Shown here piece by piece: positions 1 through 6,302 of a DNA stretch of 8,967 nucleotides. The stretch covers positions 1 to 8,967 of the forward strand of contig JAQQAK010000074.1 of assembly GCA_028527945.1 (NCBI GenBank), written 5' to 3'. A program made the translations under genes and the position numbers. Each line of letters starts with the position of its first letter. Position 1 is the first letter of the stretch. The notes under the pieces are model-generated. The model saw only the letters and a list, made by a program, of their open reading frames with translations. It had not been told where the DNA came from and ran no database searches. The DNA comes from Spirochaetaceae bacterium (lineage in GTDB: Bacteria; Spirochaetota; Spirochaetia; UBA9216).

Positions 1-176
1 GGTGTCGGGGTTATAAGCTCCAATGTGTTGGCTGTTAAATAACCAGTAACACCTATAAAATAGTGAAGAAGAGCGTTTGCTGTTTTTGAGTTTAACCGAT
101 AAAATAACGATATAGCGGTTACGAAAAGAACACCTATTGATATAGGTGAAAGAATAAGGAAAATAAAATAATCCAT
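1..176 (-). CDS. Multi-pass membrane protein, N-terminal fragment (possible 7TM-type histidine kinase)
   Basis: An open frame of 58 codons with no stop starts at an ATG at 176-174 (MDYFIFLILS...) and runs off the left edge. AAAAGGT (complement of 181-187) lies 4 nt upstream as ribosome binding site. Two hydrophobic segments are visible, roughly residues 3-25 and 37-52. They are joined by a polar turn carrying RLNSKTAN, and the fragment ends in ANTLELITPT. This pattern (first membrane helix, short cytoplasmic turn, second helix ending in a LEL motif) resembles the start of the N-terminal 7TM domain of certain histidine kinases. The divergent neighbour is a response regulator, which fits a sensor partner. 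The kinase core is outside the window, so the identity is inferred; another polytopic membrane protein is possible. That it is a real coding start is fairly secure. Confidence 0.55.
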   Translation of the reverse strand, partial: MDYFIFLILSPISIGVLFVTAISLFYRLNSKTANALLHYFIGVTGYLTANTLELITPT

Positions 177-373
177 ATATACCTTTTTATAGTTTAAATT
201 ATTACTGCTTAACGTTTGTTTAAAACAATATATCATGATAGAGTGTAATCTCCAATAATGATATTGAAATAAGGTTATTTAGATCAAATCTTTTTACTGC
301 TAAATACTTCTTGGAATATTGCTGAAATTTGATAAATAAGTAGTAAGTGTAAGTGAACAAAAACAGGTGATTA

Positions 374-1540
374 ATGAAAGGAAAAATGAACAACGAAGAA
401 TGTATTGTTATTGTTGATGATGAAACTCAAATTTTGAAATCACTAAAAAGAGAAATAGGAATTCTTGATTTAGAACAAACAGTACGAATAGAAACATTTA
501 ATAATACAGATGACGCAATAGATTTTTTTGAAAAAGAATCGAATAAAATATTTTTATTAATAACAGATCTGCGTATGCCTGAACCTAATATGAATGGAAG
601 CGAACTATTATCTTATATTCACAAAAAATATCCTCATGTAATTCTAATTTTACTCACAGCTTATTCTGATATATCAGCAATTCAAAGTGCTATTTCATCA
701 GAAATACAGGCTCTTATTTTTAAACCATGGACTACTGGTACTTTGGAAGCTGAAATAAAAAAAGCCTTAAAGTTTTATAAAATGAGGCGTGAAAATAAAG
801 AATTACATGAAAGGCTGAATAATCAGTTGAAACTTGCTGGAGATTTTCAATTACAAATGCTTGGTCAGCCTGCGGCTCCTCCCAAAGGCATTTTACTGGA
901 TTTACAGTACACACCTTTGTCAGACTACTATTGTGGTGGTGATTATTATGATTTTATCAAAATAAGTGATGATGATTATGTGATCCTTGTGGGGGATGTG
1001 TCTGGACATGGTATTAAACCAGCTCTAATAACTGCGATGTTAAAAATTATTACAACATCAGTAATGACTGATTTTGAAGAGTTTTCTTTAACGGATTTTG
1101 TTGGAGAATTAAATTGCAGACTTTATGACGCGTTAAAATTCAATGATGCTATAATAATTGCTTTTACAGCAGCACTAATAAAAAGTAAAGATAAAAAGAT
1201 TGAGATTGTAGAAGCCGGAGGTGAGGCTGTTTATTTGTTAAGGGATAATGAATGCTTAACTTTACGAAATAATAATCCTGCAATGGGTTTTAAAAAATGT
1301 GTTTCTTATACTGAGCAAACTTTTGATTTAAACTCCAGTGATAAATTGATATTTTTTACTGATGGATTAATAGAGGTCAAGGATAATGGAGCAATTGAAG
1401 GTGATACAATAACTAAAGGTCTGTTAGAAGTTGAAAAGAATGATGTCTCCGCCGAAAAAATTTTTGAGCATTTTAAACAAATACATTCTGATGATAAATA
1501 CACAGATGACGTGACAATTGTTGTTGCTTCAATTGAATAA
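374..1540 (+). CDS. Response regulator with PP2C/RsbU-type Ser/Thr phosphatase output domain
   Basis: The 388-residue protein has a receiver domain (about 10-132) and a SpoIIE/RsbU-class PP2C phosphatase domain (about 155-388). A charged, helical linker (134-165) joins them. Receiver landmarks are the acidic pair D15-D16, phosphoacceptor D65 in ITDLRMPE, T95 and K117 in FKPW. Phosphatase landmarks are GGDYYDF (188-194), GDVSGHG (207-213), FFTDG (327-331) and the closing DDVT (378-381); these supply the metal-binding aspartates, so it looks active. Such proteins dephosphorylate anti-sigma-factor antagonists (STAS proteins) or similar phosphoproteins when the receiver is phosphorylated. The actual substrate cannot be told here. 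The start at 374 has a good Shine-Dalgarno (AGGTGA, 365-370); a second ATG at 386 also follows AAAGGA, so the start is uncertain by four residues. It is divergent from the probable sensor gene. No clear terminator follows; the tRNA-Gln promoter begins 15 bp after the stop. Confidence 0.93.
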   Translation: MKGKMNNEECIVIVDDETQILKSLKREIGILDLEQTVRIETFNNTDDAIDFFEKESNKIFLLITDLRMPEPNMNGSELLSYIHKKYPHVILILLTAYSDISAIQSAISSEIQALIFKPWTTGTLEAEIKKALKFYKMRRENKELHERLNNQLKLAGDFQLQMLGQPAAPPKGILLDLQYTPLSDYYCGGDYYDFIKISDDDYVILVGDVSGHGIKPALITAMLKIITTSVMTDFEEFSLTDFVGELNCRLYDALKFNDAIIIAFTAALIKSKDKKIEIVEAGGEAVYLLRDNECLTLRNNNPAMGFKKCVSYTEQTFDLNSSDKLIFFTDGLIEVKDNGAIEGDTITKGLLEVEKNDVSAEKIFEHFKQIHSDDKYTDDVTIVVASIE

Positions 1541-1554
1541 TTGTCTATAATGTA

Positions 1555-1584
1555 TTGACAACAACATTCCTTTTTGTGTAGATT
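1555..1584 (+). promoter_or_regulatory. Sigma-70-type promoter of tRNA-Gln
   Basis: A perfect -35 TTGACA (1555-1560) and a -10-like TAGATT (1579-1584, four of six) are separated by 18 bp. This would start transcription about 8 nt before the tRNA. It is a by-eye call, supported mainly by the exact -35 and its position. Confidence 0.5.
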
Positions 1585-1598
1585 ACCACAAGAATTAT

Positions 1599-1669
1599 TG
1601 CCCGATTGTGTAATGGTAGCACTACGGATTCTGGTTCCGTCTGTGAGGGTTCAAATCCTTCTCGGGCAG
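1599..1669 (+). tRNA. tRNA-Gln (anticodon CTG)
   Basis: A full cloverleaf can be drawn. The 7-bp acceptor stem TGCCCGA/TCGGGCA has discriminator G1669. The D stem is GTG/CAC, the anticodon stem ACGGA/TCCGT with loop TTCTGGT, and the T arm GAGGG-TTCAAAT-CCTTC with one G-T pair. The anticodon CTG is at 1631-1633 and reads CAG. CCA is not encoded. The first pair is U1-A72, a feature bacterial tRNA-Gln species have when they are made by the GatCAB transamidation route. A T-run (1672-1678) directly after the gene may end transcription. Confidence 0.95.
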
Positions 1670-1686
1670 TCTTTTTTTACTTAATA

Positions 1687-1716
1687 ATCTGAGAAACAAT
1701 TGAATGTTTCTCAGAT
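1687..1716. other. 11-bp perfect inverted repeat between the two tRNA genes
   Basis: The arms 1687-1697 and 1706-1716 (ATCTGAGAAAC and its complement) are perfectly complementary around an 8-nt loop. No T-run follows on either strand, so it is not a standard intrinsic terminator. It could be a processing signal or secondary stop in a tRNA transcript, or a protein-binding dyad. The function is unknown. Confidence 0.6.
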
Positions 1717-1772
1717 AAATTTGAATGTTTGTAAAATAAACTTCAGAATAAGAATCTGAATGATTTTTGTTA

Positions 1773-1844
1773 GGTCCCTTCGTCTATCGGCTAGGACAGG
1801 AGATTCTCATTCTTCAAAGAGGGGTTCGATTCCCCTAGGGACTA
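1773..1844 (+). tRNA. tRNA-Glu (anticodon CTC)
   Basis: The cloverleaf has acceptor stem GGTCCCT/AGGGACT with a G1-U72 wobble pair and discriminator A1844. The D arm is GTC...GAC, the anticodon stem GGAGA/TCTTC with loop TTCTCAT, and the T arm AGGGG-TTCGATT-CCCCT. The anticodon CTC is at 1806-1808 and reads GAG. CCA is not encoded. Only a weak promoter is visible upstream (TTGAAT at 1721-1726 and CAGAAT at 1744-1749, 17 bp apart), so it may be co-transcribed with tRNA-Gln. A strong terminator follows immediately. Confidence 0.95.
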
Positions 1845-1846
1845 TA

Positions 1847-1871
1847 ACCGGCTATGAGCCGGTATTTTTTT
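1847..1871 (+). terminator. Intrinsic terminator after tRNA-Glu
   Basis: A perfect 7-bp G+C-rich stem ACCGGCT/AGCCGGT closes a 3-nt loop. An A and seven T residues (1865-1871) follow. It begins 3 nt after the tRNA-Glu discriminator base and separates the tRNA unit from carAB. Confidence 0.93.
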
Positions 1872-1896
1872 AATCCAAAATGTATAAATATACAAT
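1868..1896 (+). promoter_or_regulatory. Possible carAB promoter
   Basis: The -10-like TACAAT (1891-1896, five of six) lies 17 bp from a poor -35 TTTTAA (1868-1873) that overlaps the preceding T-run. Transcription would start near 1903 and leave a leader of about 26 nt. The -10 lies inside the first ARG-like box. It is the best candidate in the only 57 bp available, but the -35 is weak. Confidence 0.35.
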
Positions 1897-1917
1897 AAAA
1901 CTGTATATTTATAAATA
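1879..1917. promoter_or_regulatory. Tandem ARG-box-like operator (probable ArgR site) upstream of carA
   Basis: Box 1 (core 1881-1894) is TGTATA-AA-TATACA, a perfect palindrome. It matches every fixed position of the ArgR core TGNATWWWWATNCA. Box 2 (core 1902-1915) reads TGTATATTTATAAA and matches all but one, with A in place of the right-hand C. Taken as 18-bp sites (1879-1896 and 1900-1917) they are separated by 3 bp, so their centres are 21 bp apart. This is the known spacing of paired ARG boxes that bind one ArgR hexamer. The boxes overlap the putative -10 and reach the carA ribosome binding site, so binding would repress. AT-richness makes chance matches easier. No argR gene is in the window. 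Confidence 0.5.
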
Positions 1918-1923
1918 AGGTGG
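1917..1923 (+). promoter_or_regulatory. Ribosome binding site that fixes the carA start at 1929
   Basis: AAGGTGG ends 5 nt before the ATG at 1929. An in-frame GTG at 1920 lies inside this Shine-Dalgarno and has no proper site of its own, so it is not the likely start. Confidence 0.8.
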
Positions 1924-1928
1924 AAACT

Positions 1929-3056
1929 ATGAAACAAAATTGTATTCTTTTACTGGAAGATGGTAGCTATTTCACTGGTATAAGTTTTGGTGCTAATCCG
2001 GACGAAAACTCTTCTGGTGAAGTTGTTTTTAATACCGGTATGAGCGGATATCATGAAATCCTGACAGATCCTTCCTATACTGGGCAAATTGTTACAATGA
2101 CTTATCCTCATATTGGTAATTATGGCGATATGTCAGATTGGACAGAAGTCGGTCCTGAAGATGAGGTTCGGACTACAATAAAGGCAAGAGCCCTTGTTAT
2201 AAGATCTTTATATAGAGGAATGGTTCCAAAAGGACGAAAAAATCTTGAACAATTTTTAAAAGAAAATAACATAACTGGTATTACAAATGTTGATACCAGA
2301 GCTTTGACTATTAAGCTCCGGAAGAACGGAGCACAAAAGGGAATTATAGTAAATTGTGAAATCAATAATGGTGTACCCGATAAAGATTCACTTGAAAAAG
2401 CAAAAAAAATAATTCTGGATATGCCTGAAATGGAAGGGCAAAATCTGATTAAAGATGTTGGTACGAGTCAGAATGAAATAATTGGTGAAGATGGCAAGAT
2501 GACTTTTGCCGTTGTTGATTGTGGAATTAAGGCTAATATAATAAGAGAATTAAAAGCGCGTAACGTGAAGGTAAAGTTATTTCCGTCGACAGTTAAGGCT
2601 GAAGAACTTTTAGATTCAGGTGTTTCTGCTGTTCTTGTTGCAAATGGTCCCGGTGATCCTTCCGTATTGACCGAGCAAATTGATATGTTAAAGAAGATAA
2701 TTGGTAAAATCCCTGTTTTTGGTATTTGCTTGGGGCATCAGATGATAAGTTTGGCCTTAGGGGCAAAAACATATAAAATGAAGTTTGGCCATCATGGAAT
2801 AAATAATCCTGTAAGAGATGAGCTAAGTAAACGCGTTTTTGTAACAAGCCAAAATCATGGCTTTGCTGTAAAAGAGGAAAGTCTTCCTGATGGGGTAGAT
2901 CTTTGGTTTAAGAACGCAAATGATGGTTCTGTTGAAGGTATTATAAGTAAAGAGAGGAATATCGCTTCTGTACAGTTTCACCCGGAGGCTTCTCCAGGAC
3001 CAGTAGATACCTCATGGATTTTTGATGAATATATAAAGATTGCGGGGGGAGAATAA
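1929..3056 (+). CDS. carA: Carbamoyl-phosphate synthase small (glutaminase) subunit
   Basis: The small subunit hydrolyses glutamine and channels ammonia to CarB, feeding both pyrimidine and arginine synthesis. From the ATG at 1929 the protein has 375 residues, near the family's usual length of about 380. The N-terminal CarA-specific domain covers about 1-150, with the typical NTGMSGY (35-41) and ITNVDTRALT (118-127) stretches. A class I glutamine amidotransferase domain covers about 190-375. The nucleophile is C267 in GICLGHQ; H351 and E353 in FHPEASPGP complete the triad, and VANGPGDP (237-244) is the oxyanion-strand motif. All key residues are present. The stop TAA is directly followed by the carB ATG, so the two are translated as a coupled pair. 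Two ARG-like boxes upstream suggest control by arginine. Confidence 0.97.
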   Translation: MKQNCILLLEDGSYFTGISFGANPDENSSGEVVFNTGMSGYHEILTDPSYTGQIVTMTYPHIGNYGDMSDWTEVGPEDEVRTTIKARALVIRSLYRGMVPKGRKNLEQFLKENNITGITNVDTRALTIKLRKNGAQKGIIVNCEINNGVPDKDSLEKAKKIILDMPEMEGQNLIKDVGTSQNEIIGEDGKMTFAVVDCGIKANIIRELKARNVKVKLFPSTVKAEELLDSGVSAVLVANGPGDPSVLTEQIDMLKKIIGKIPVFGICLGHQMISLALGAKTYKMKFGHHGINNPVRDELSKRVFVTSQNHGFAVKEESLPDGVDLWFKNANDGSVEGIISKERNIASVQFHPEASPGPVDTSWIFDEYIKIAGGE

Positions 3057-6000
3057 ATGCCGGCACGTAAAGACCTTAAAAAGATTTTAATTATCGGTTC
3101 CGGGCCAATTGTTATTGGACAGGCTTGTGAATTTGACTATTCAGGAACTCAAGCTGTAAAAGCTTTAAAAGAAGAAGGTTATAAGGTTATTCTTATTAAT
3201 CCAAACCCTGCTACAGTAATGACAACACCAGGTGTTGCTGATACTGTTTATATGGAACCTCTTGAGCCTGAATACGTTGAAGAGATTTTAAAAAAAGAAA
3301 AACCTGATGCCATCCTTCCTACAATGGGTGGTCAGACAGCACTTAATCTTGCGCTAAAGCTTGAAGAGCTTGGAATCCTTGAAAAATATAATGTAGAGCT
3401 GATTGGAGCCAGTAGCAAGGCGATAATGCTCGCTGAGGATAGACAGCTTTTCAAAGATACTGTAAATGGAATTGGCCTTGATACTCCAGCTTCCTCTCAT
3501 GTCAATAATATTGAGGACGGTAAAAAGTTTGCTGAGGCAACCGGATTTCCATTAATTCTTCGCCCCAGTTTTACGCTTGGTGGACGAGGTGGCGCAATTG
3601 CTGAAAAAGCAGAAGATTTTGAATCTCTTTTGGAGAAGGCTTTATTAGAAAGTCCTACACACGAATGTTTAATAGAAGAATCACTAATTGGGTGGAAAGA
3701 GTTTGAACTTGAGGTAATGCGTGATAAGGCTGATAATGCAGTAATTGTTTGTTCTATTGAAAATATAGATCCTATGGGGGTTCATACTGGAGATAGTATT
3801 ACTGTTGCTCCAATACAAACCTTATCTGATAAAGAATATCAAGTAATGCGAACAGCGGCAATAAATACATTGAGGGCTATTGGTGTAGATTGTGGTGGAT
3901 CAAATGTTCAGTTTGCGGTAAATCCGGAAGACGGCAGGATGATTATAATCGAGATGAACCCTCGAGTATCAAGATCTTCTGCTCTTGCAAGTAAAGCTAC
4001 TGGTTTTCCTATTGCCAGAATTTCAGCAAAACTATCGGTAGGCTATACTCTTGATGAAATTGTAAATGAAGTAACCGGGAAAACCGTTTCTTGTTTTGAA
4101 CCAGCATTAGATTATTGTGCTGTTAAAGTTCCACGATTTGAAATGGAAAAATTTCCTGCCGGGTATAAAACTCTTGGAACACAGATGAAATCTGTTGGAG
4201 AAGCACTTGCTCTTGGAAGAACTTTTCCTGAAGCTCTGAATAAAGCGTTACGTTCTGCTGAAATTGGTTATGATGGGCTTTGCCAAATGCAGATTGGTTA
4301 TAATGGTCTTGATGAAAAATTGGAAAGTCAGCATCCTCATAGAATGTTTGCTATTTATACAGTGTTGAGCCGAGAAGGTGAACGCGCAATAAATAAGCTT
4401 CATAAAACTACAGGCTTTGATATTTGGTTTTTATATCAGATGCTGGATCAGATAAATCTTGAAGAAGAGATCAGTCGAAATGGGCTTGATACTGAAAATC
4501 TTTTGGAAGCAAAAAGATTTGGACTTTCTGATGCAAGAATAGCCAAAATTGTTGGTTTAACAGCTGAGAAAGTTGCTGATATTCGTAATGAAAACAATAT
4601 AAACGCAATATATCACTTTGTTGATACATGTGCGGGTGAATTTGGAGCAGAAACTCCTTATTTTTATTCAACCTATGGTGAAATTGATGAAGGGGAGCCT
4701 TCTGATGAAAATTCAGTAATTATTCTTGGAAGTGGTCCAAACAGAATAGGACAGGGACTTGAGTTTGATACTTCGTGTACATTGGCATCTTTGGCTTATC
4801 AACGTGAAGGAATAAAAACTATTCTTGTTAATTCTAATCCTGAAACTGTATCTACTGATTTTAATGTATCAGACCGCCTTTATATAGAACCTTTGACATA
4901 TGAATATGTTCAGGAGATTCTTAAAAAAGAAAAAACAAAGAAGGTAGTTGTTCAGTTAGGTGGGCAAATACCTCTAAATATAGCACGAGAGCTTGAGGAG
5001 TCAGGCGCAAAAATTGTAGGTACTTCAGTAAAGAGTATATATGATGTAGAAGATCGAGGGCTTTTCTCCGAGCTTGTAAATAAACTTGGATTAAGACAAC
5101 CAAAAAATCGTATGGCCGCAACTGCGGATGAAGTTATGCGATATTCTGAGGAAATTGGATTCCCTGTATTATTACGACCGTCTTTTGTTTTGGGCGGAAG
5201 AAGTATGTTTATTGCTTACAAGAGGGAAGAGCTTGCAACATTTTTACTACAAGGACTTGAGATGTCCAAAGAAAAACCAATTCTTGTAGATCAATTTTTG
5301 GAAGATGCATTTGAGTATGATGTCGATGCTGTTTCTGATGGTAAAAATGTTTATGTCGCGGGAATTATGCAACATATAGAGGCTGCAGGGGTGCATTCAG
5401 GTGATAGTGCTTGTGTTTTTCCTCCCTACAAAACTGAGGAATCAGCGGAAGCAGAAATGATTAATGCAGCACAAAAAATTGCAAGAGAACTTAATGTTGA
5501 AGGTTTTTTAAATATTCAGTTTGCTTTAAAGGATGGTGTTTTATACATTCTTGAAGTAAATCCGAGGGCTTCAAGAACTATTCCTTTTCTATCTAAAGCT
5601 TCGGGTGTTGATTTAATTGAAGCTGCGGTGAAAGTTTGGAATGGTATAGATTTAGAGACTCAAGGCTTGACTAAAAATGGAATAGGTCGTGGACAGTGTA
5701 AGACTGGATGGGCTGTTAAAGAGGCTGTTTTTTCATTTGACCGTTTTGCTGGAGAAGATCCAATACTTGGGCCGGAGATGAAGAGTACGGGTGAAGTTAT
5801 CGGAACCGGTAAAACTTTTGGAGAGGCTTTTGCAAAGGCTTCAATTGGAGCTTCTGTAAAACTTCCAAAACCTGAAGATGGCAAGGTATTTGTTTCTGTT
5901 CATGATCGTGATAAAGAGACGATTCTTCCTGTTATTAAGGCTTTAAATGAAATGGGGTTTAAGTTTGCCGCAACAAGAGGTACGGCAGAGTTCTTGTTTG

Positions 6001-6257
6001 CGCATGGTATTTGGTCTGAGGTTATGATGAAGGTACATGATGGAAGGCCTAACGTTGTTGATCATATGAGGGCTGAACATATTAGCTTGTTAATAAATAC
6101 ACCTTTAGGACGTTTTTCTCAAAAAGGTGATAATGATATTAGAATTGAGGCTGTCAGAAGCAAAATACCATATACAACAACTACATCAGCAGCTGAAGCA
6201 GCAACTTATGGGATAAAGTATATCTTAAACGAAAAACCGGAAGTAAGAGCATTATAA
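3057..6257 (+). CDS. carB: Carbamoyl-phosphate synthase large subunit
   Basis: This subunit makes carbamoyl phosphate from bicarbonate, ammonia and two ATP. At 1066 residues it is complete (E. coli has 1073). Two homologous ATP-grasp halves are visible. The carboxyphosphate half begins with GSGPIVIGQACEFDYSG (14-30) and has ATP-grasp EMNPRVSRSSA (299-309). The second half begins with ILGSGPNRIGQGLEFD (556-571) and has EVNPRASRT (833-841). An oligomerisation region (about 405-550) lies between. The C-terminal MGS-like regulatory domain covers about 943-1066. Residues that appear to match the E. coli UMP/IMP site are kept (T973 and T976 in ATRGTA, K992 in KVHDGRP, N1014 in INTPLG), so nucleotide regulation is plausible; the alignment is from memory. 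The ATG abuts the carA stop, with a GGGGGAG Shine-Dalgarno (3045-3051) inside the carA end. Confidence 0.98.
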   Translation: MPARKDLKKILIIGSGPIVIGQACEFDYSGTQAVKALKEEGYKVILINPNPATVMTTPGVADTVYMEPLEPEYVEEILKKEKPDAILPTMGGQTALNLALKLEELGILEKYNVELIGASSKAIMLAEDRQLFKDTVNGIGLDTPASSHVNNIEDGKKFAEATGFPLILRPSFTLGGRGGAIAEKAEDFESLLEKALLESPTHECLIEESLIGWKEFELEVMRDKADNAVIVCSIENIDPMGVHTGDSITVAPIQTLSDKEYQVMRTAAINTLRAIGVDCGGSNVQFAVNPEDGRMIIIEMNPRVSRSSALASKATGFPIARISAKLSVGYTLDEIVNEVTGKTVSCFEPALDYCAVKVPRFEMEKFPAGYKTLGTQMKSVGEALALGRTFPEALNKALRSAEIGYDGLCQMQIGYNGLDEKLESQHPHRMFAIYTVLSREGERAINKLHKTTGFDIWFLYQMLDQINLEEEISRNGLDTENLLEAKRFGLSDARIAKIVGLTAEKVADIRNENNINAIYHFVDTCAGEFGAETPYFYSTYGEIDEGEPSDENSVIILGSGPNRIGQGLEFDTSCTLASLAYQREGIKTILVNSNPETVSTDFNVSDRLYIEPLTYEYVQEILKKEKTKKVVVQLGGQIPLNIARELEESGAKIVGTSVKSIYDVEDRGLFSELVNKLGLRQPKNRMAATADEVMRYSEEIGFPVLLRPSFVLGGRSMFIAYKREELATFLLQGLEMSKEKPILVDQFLEDAFEYDVDAVSDGKNVYVAGIMQHIEAAGVHSGDSACVFPPYKTEESAEAEMINAAQKIARELNVEGFLNIQFALKDGVLYILEVNPRASRTIPFLSKASGVDLIEAAVKVWNGIDLETQGLTKNGIGRGQCKTGWAVKEAVFSFDRFAGEDPILGPEMKSTGEVIGTGKTFGEAFAKASIGASVKLPKPEDGKVFVSVHDRDKETILPVIKALNEMGFKFAATRGTAEFLFAHGIWSEVMMKVHDGRPNVVDHMRAEHISLLINTPLGRFSQKGDNDIRIEAVRSKIPYTTTTSAAEAATYGIKYILNEKPEVRAL

Positions 6258-6287
6258 AAAAGGGGCAAGTTTTCTTGCCACTTTTTT
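6257..6287. terminator. Bidirectional terminator between carB and the convergent lipoprotein gene
   Basis: The stem GGCAAG/CTTGCC (6264-6269, 6274-6279) closes a TTTT loop. It extends past one G-A mismatch to a G-C pair and an A-run/T-run flank. T6 follows on the plus strand (6282-6287), and on the minus strand the complement of the A-run gives T6. It starts at the carB stop and lies 16 bp beyond the stop of the minus-strand gene, so it can serve both. Confidence 0.88.
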
Positions 6288-6302
6288 ATTTTATATAATT
6301 TT

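Noticed and set aside
311..325. Sigma-54-like TTGG...TTGCT-like string upstream of the response regulator
   Set aside because: The GG and GC elements are only 6 nt apart rather than the required 10, so it is not a -24/-12 promoter.
343..354. Tandem GTAAGT GTAAGT hexamer before the response regulator gene
   Set aside because: Two copies of a 6-mer are too little to support a functional site, and no further copies are seen nearby.
1518..1566. Possible terminator after the response regulator (TGTTGTTG paired with CAACAACA)
   Set aside because: The 8-bp A/T-rich stem has a 32-nt loop, overlaps coding sequence and the tRNA promoter, and would be too weak to call.
1920..1928. In-frame GTG start giving carA three extra residues
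   Set aside because: The GTG is part of the AAGGTGG Shine-Dalgarno for the ATG at 1929, which has ideal spacing.
2120..2365. Minus-strand open frames inside carA, carB and the phosphatase gene
   Set aside because: They lie opposite strongly conserved coding sequence, have no recognisable protein features, and are by-products of the codon pattern of the real genes.
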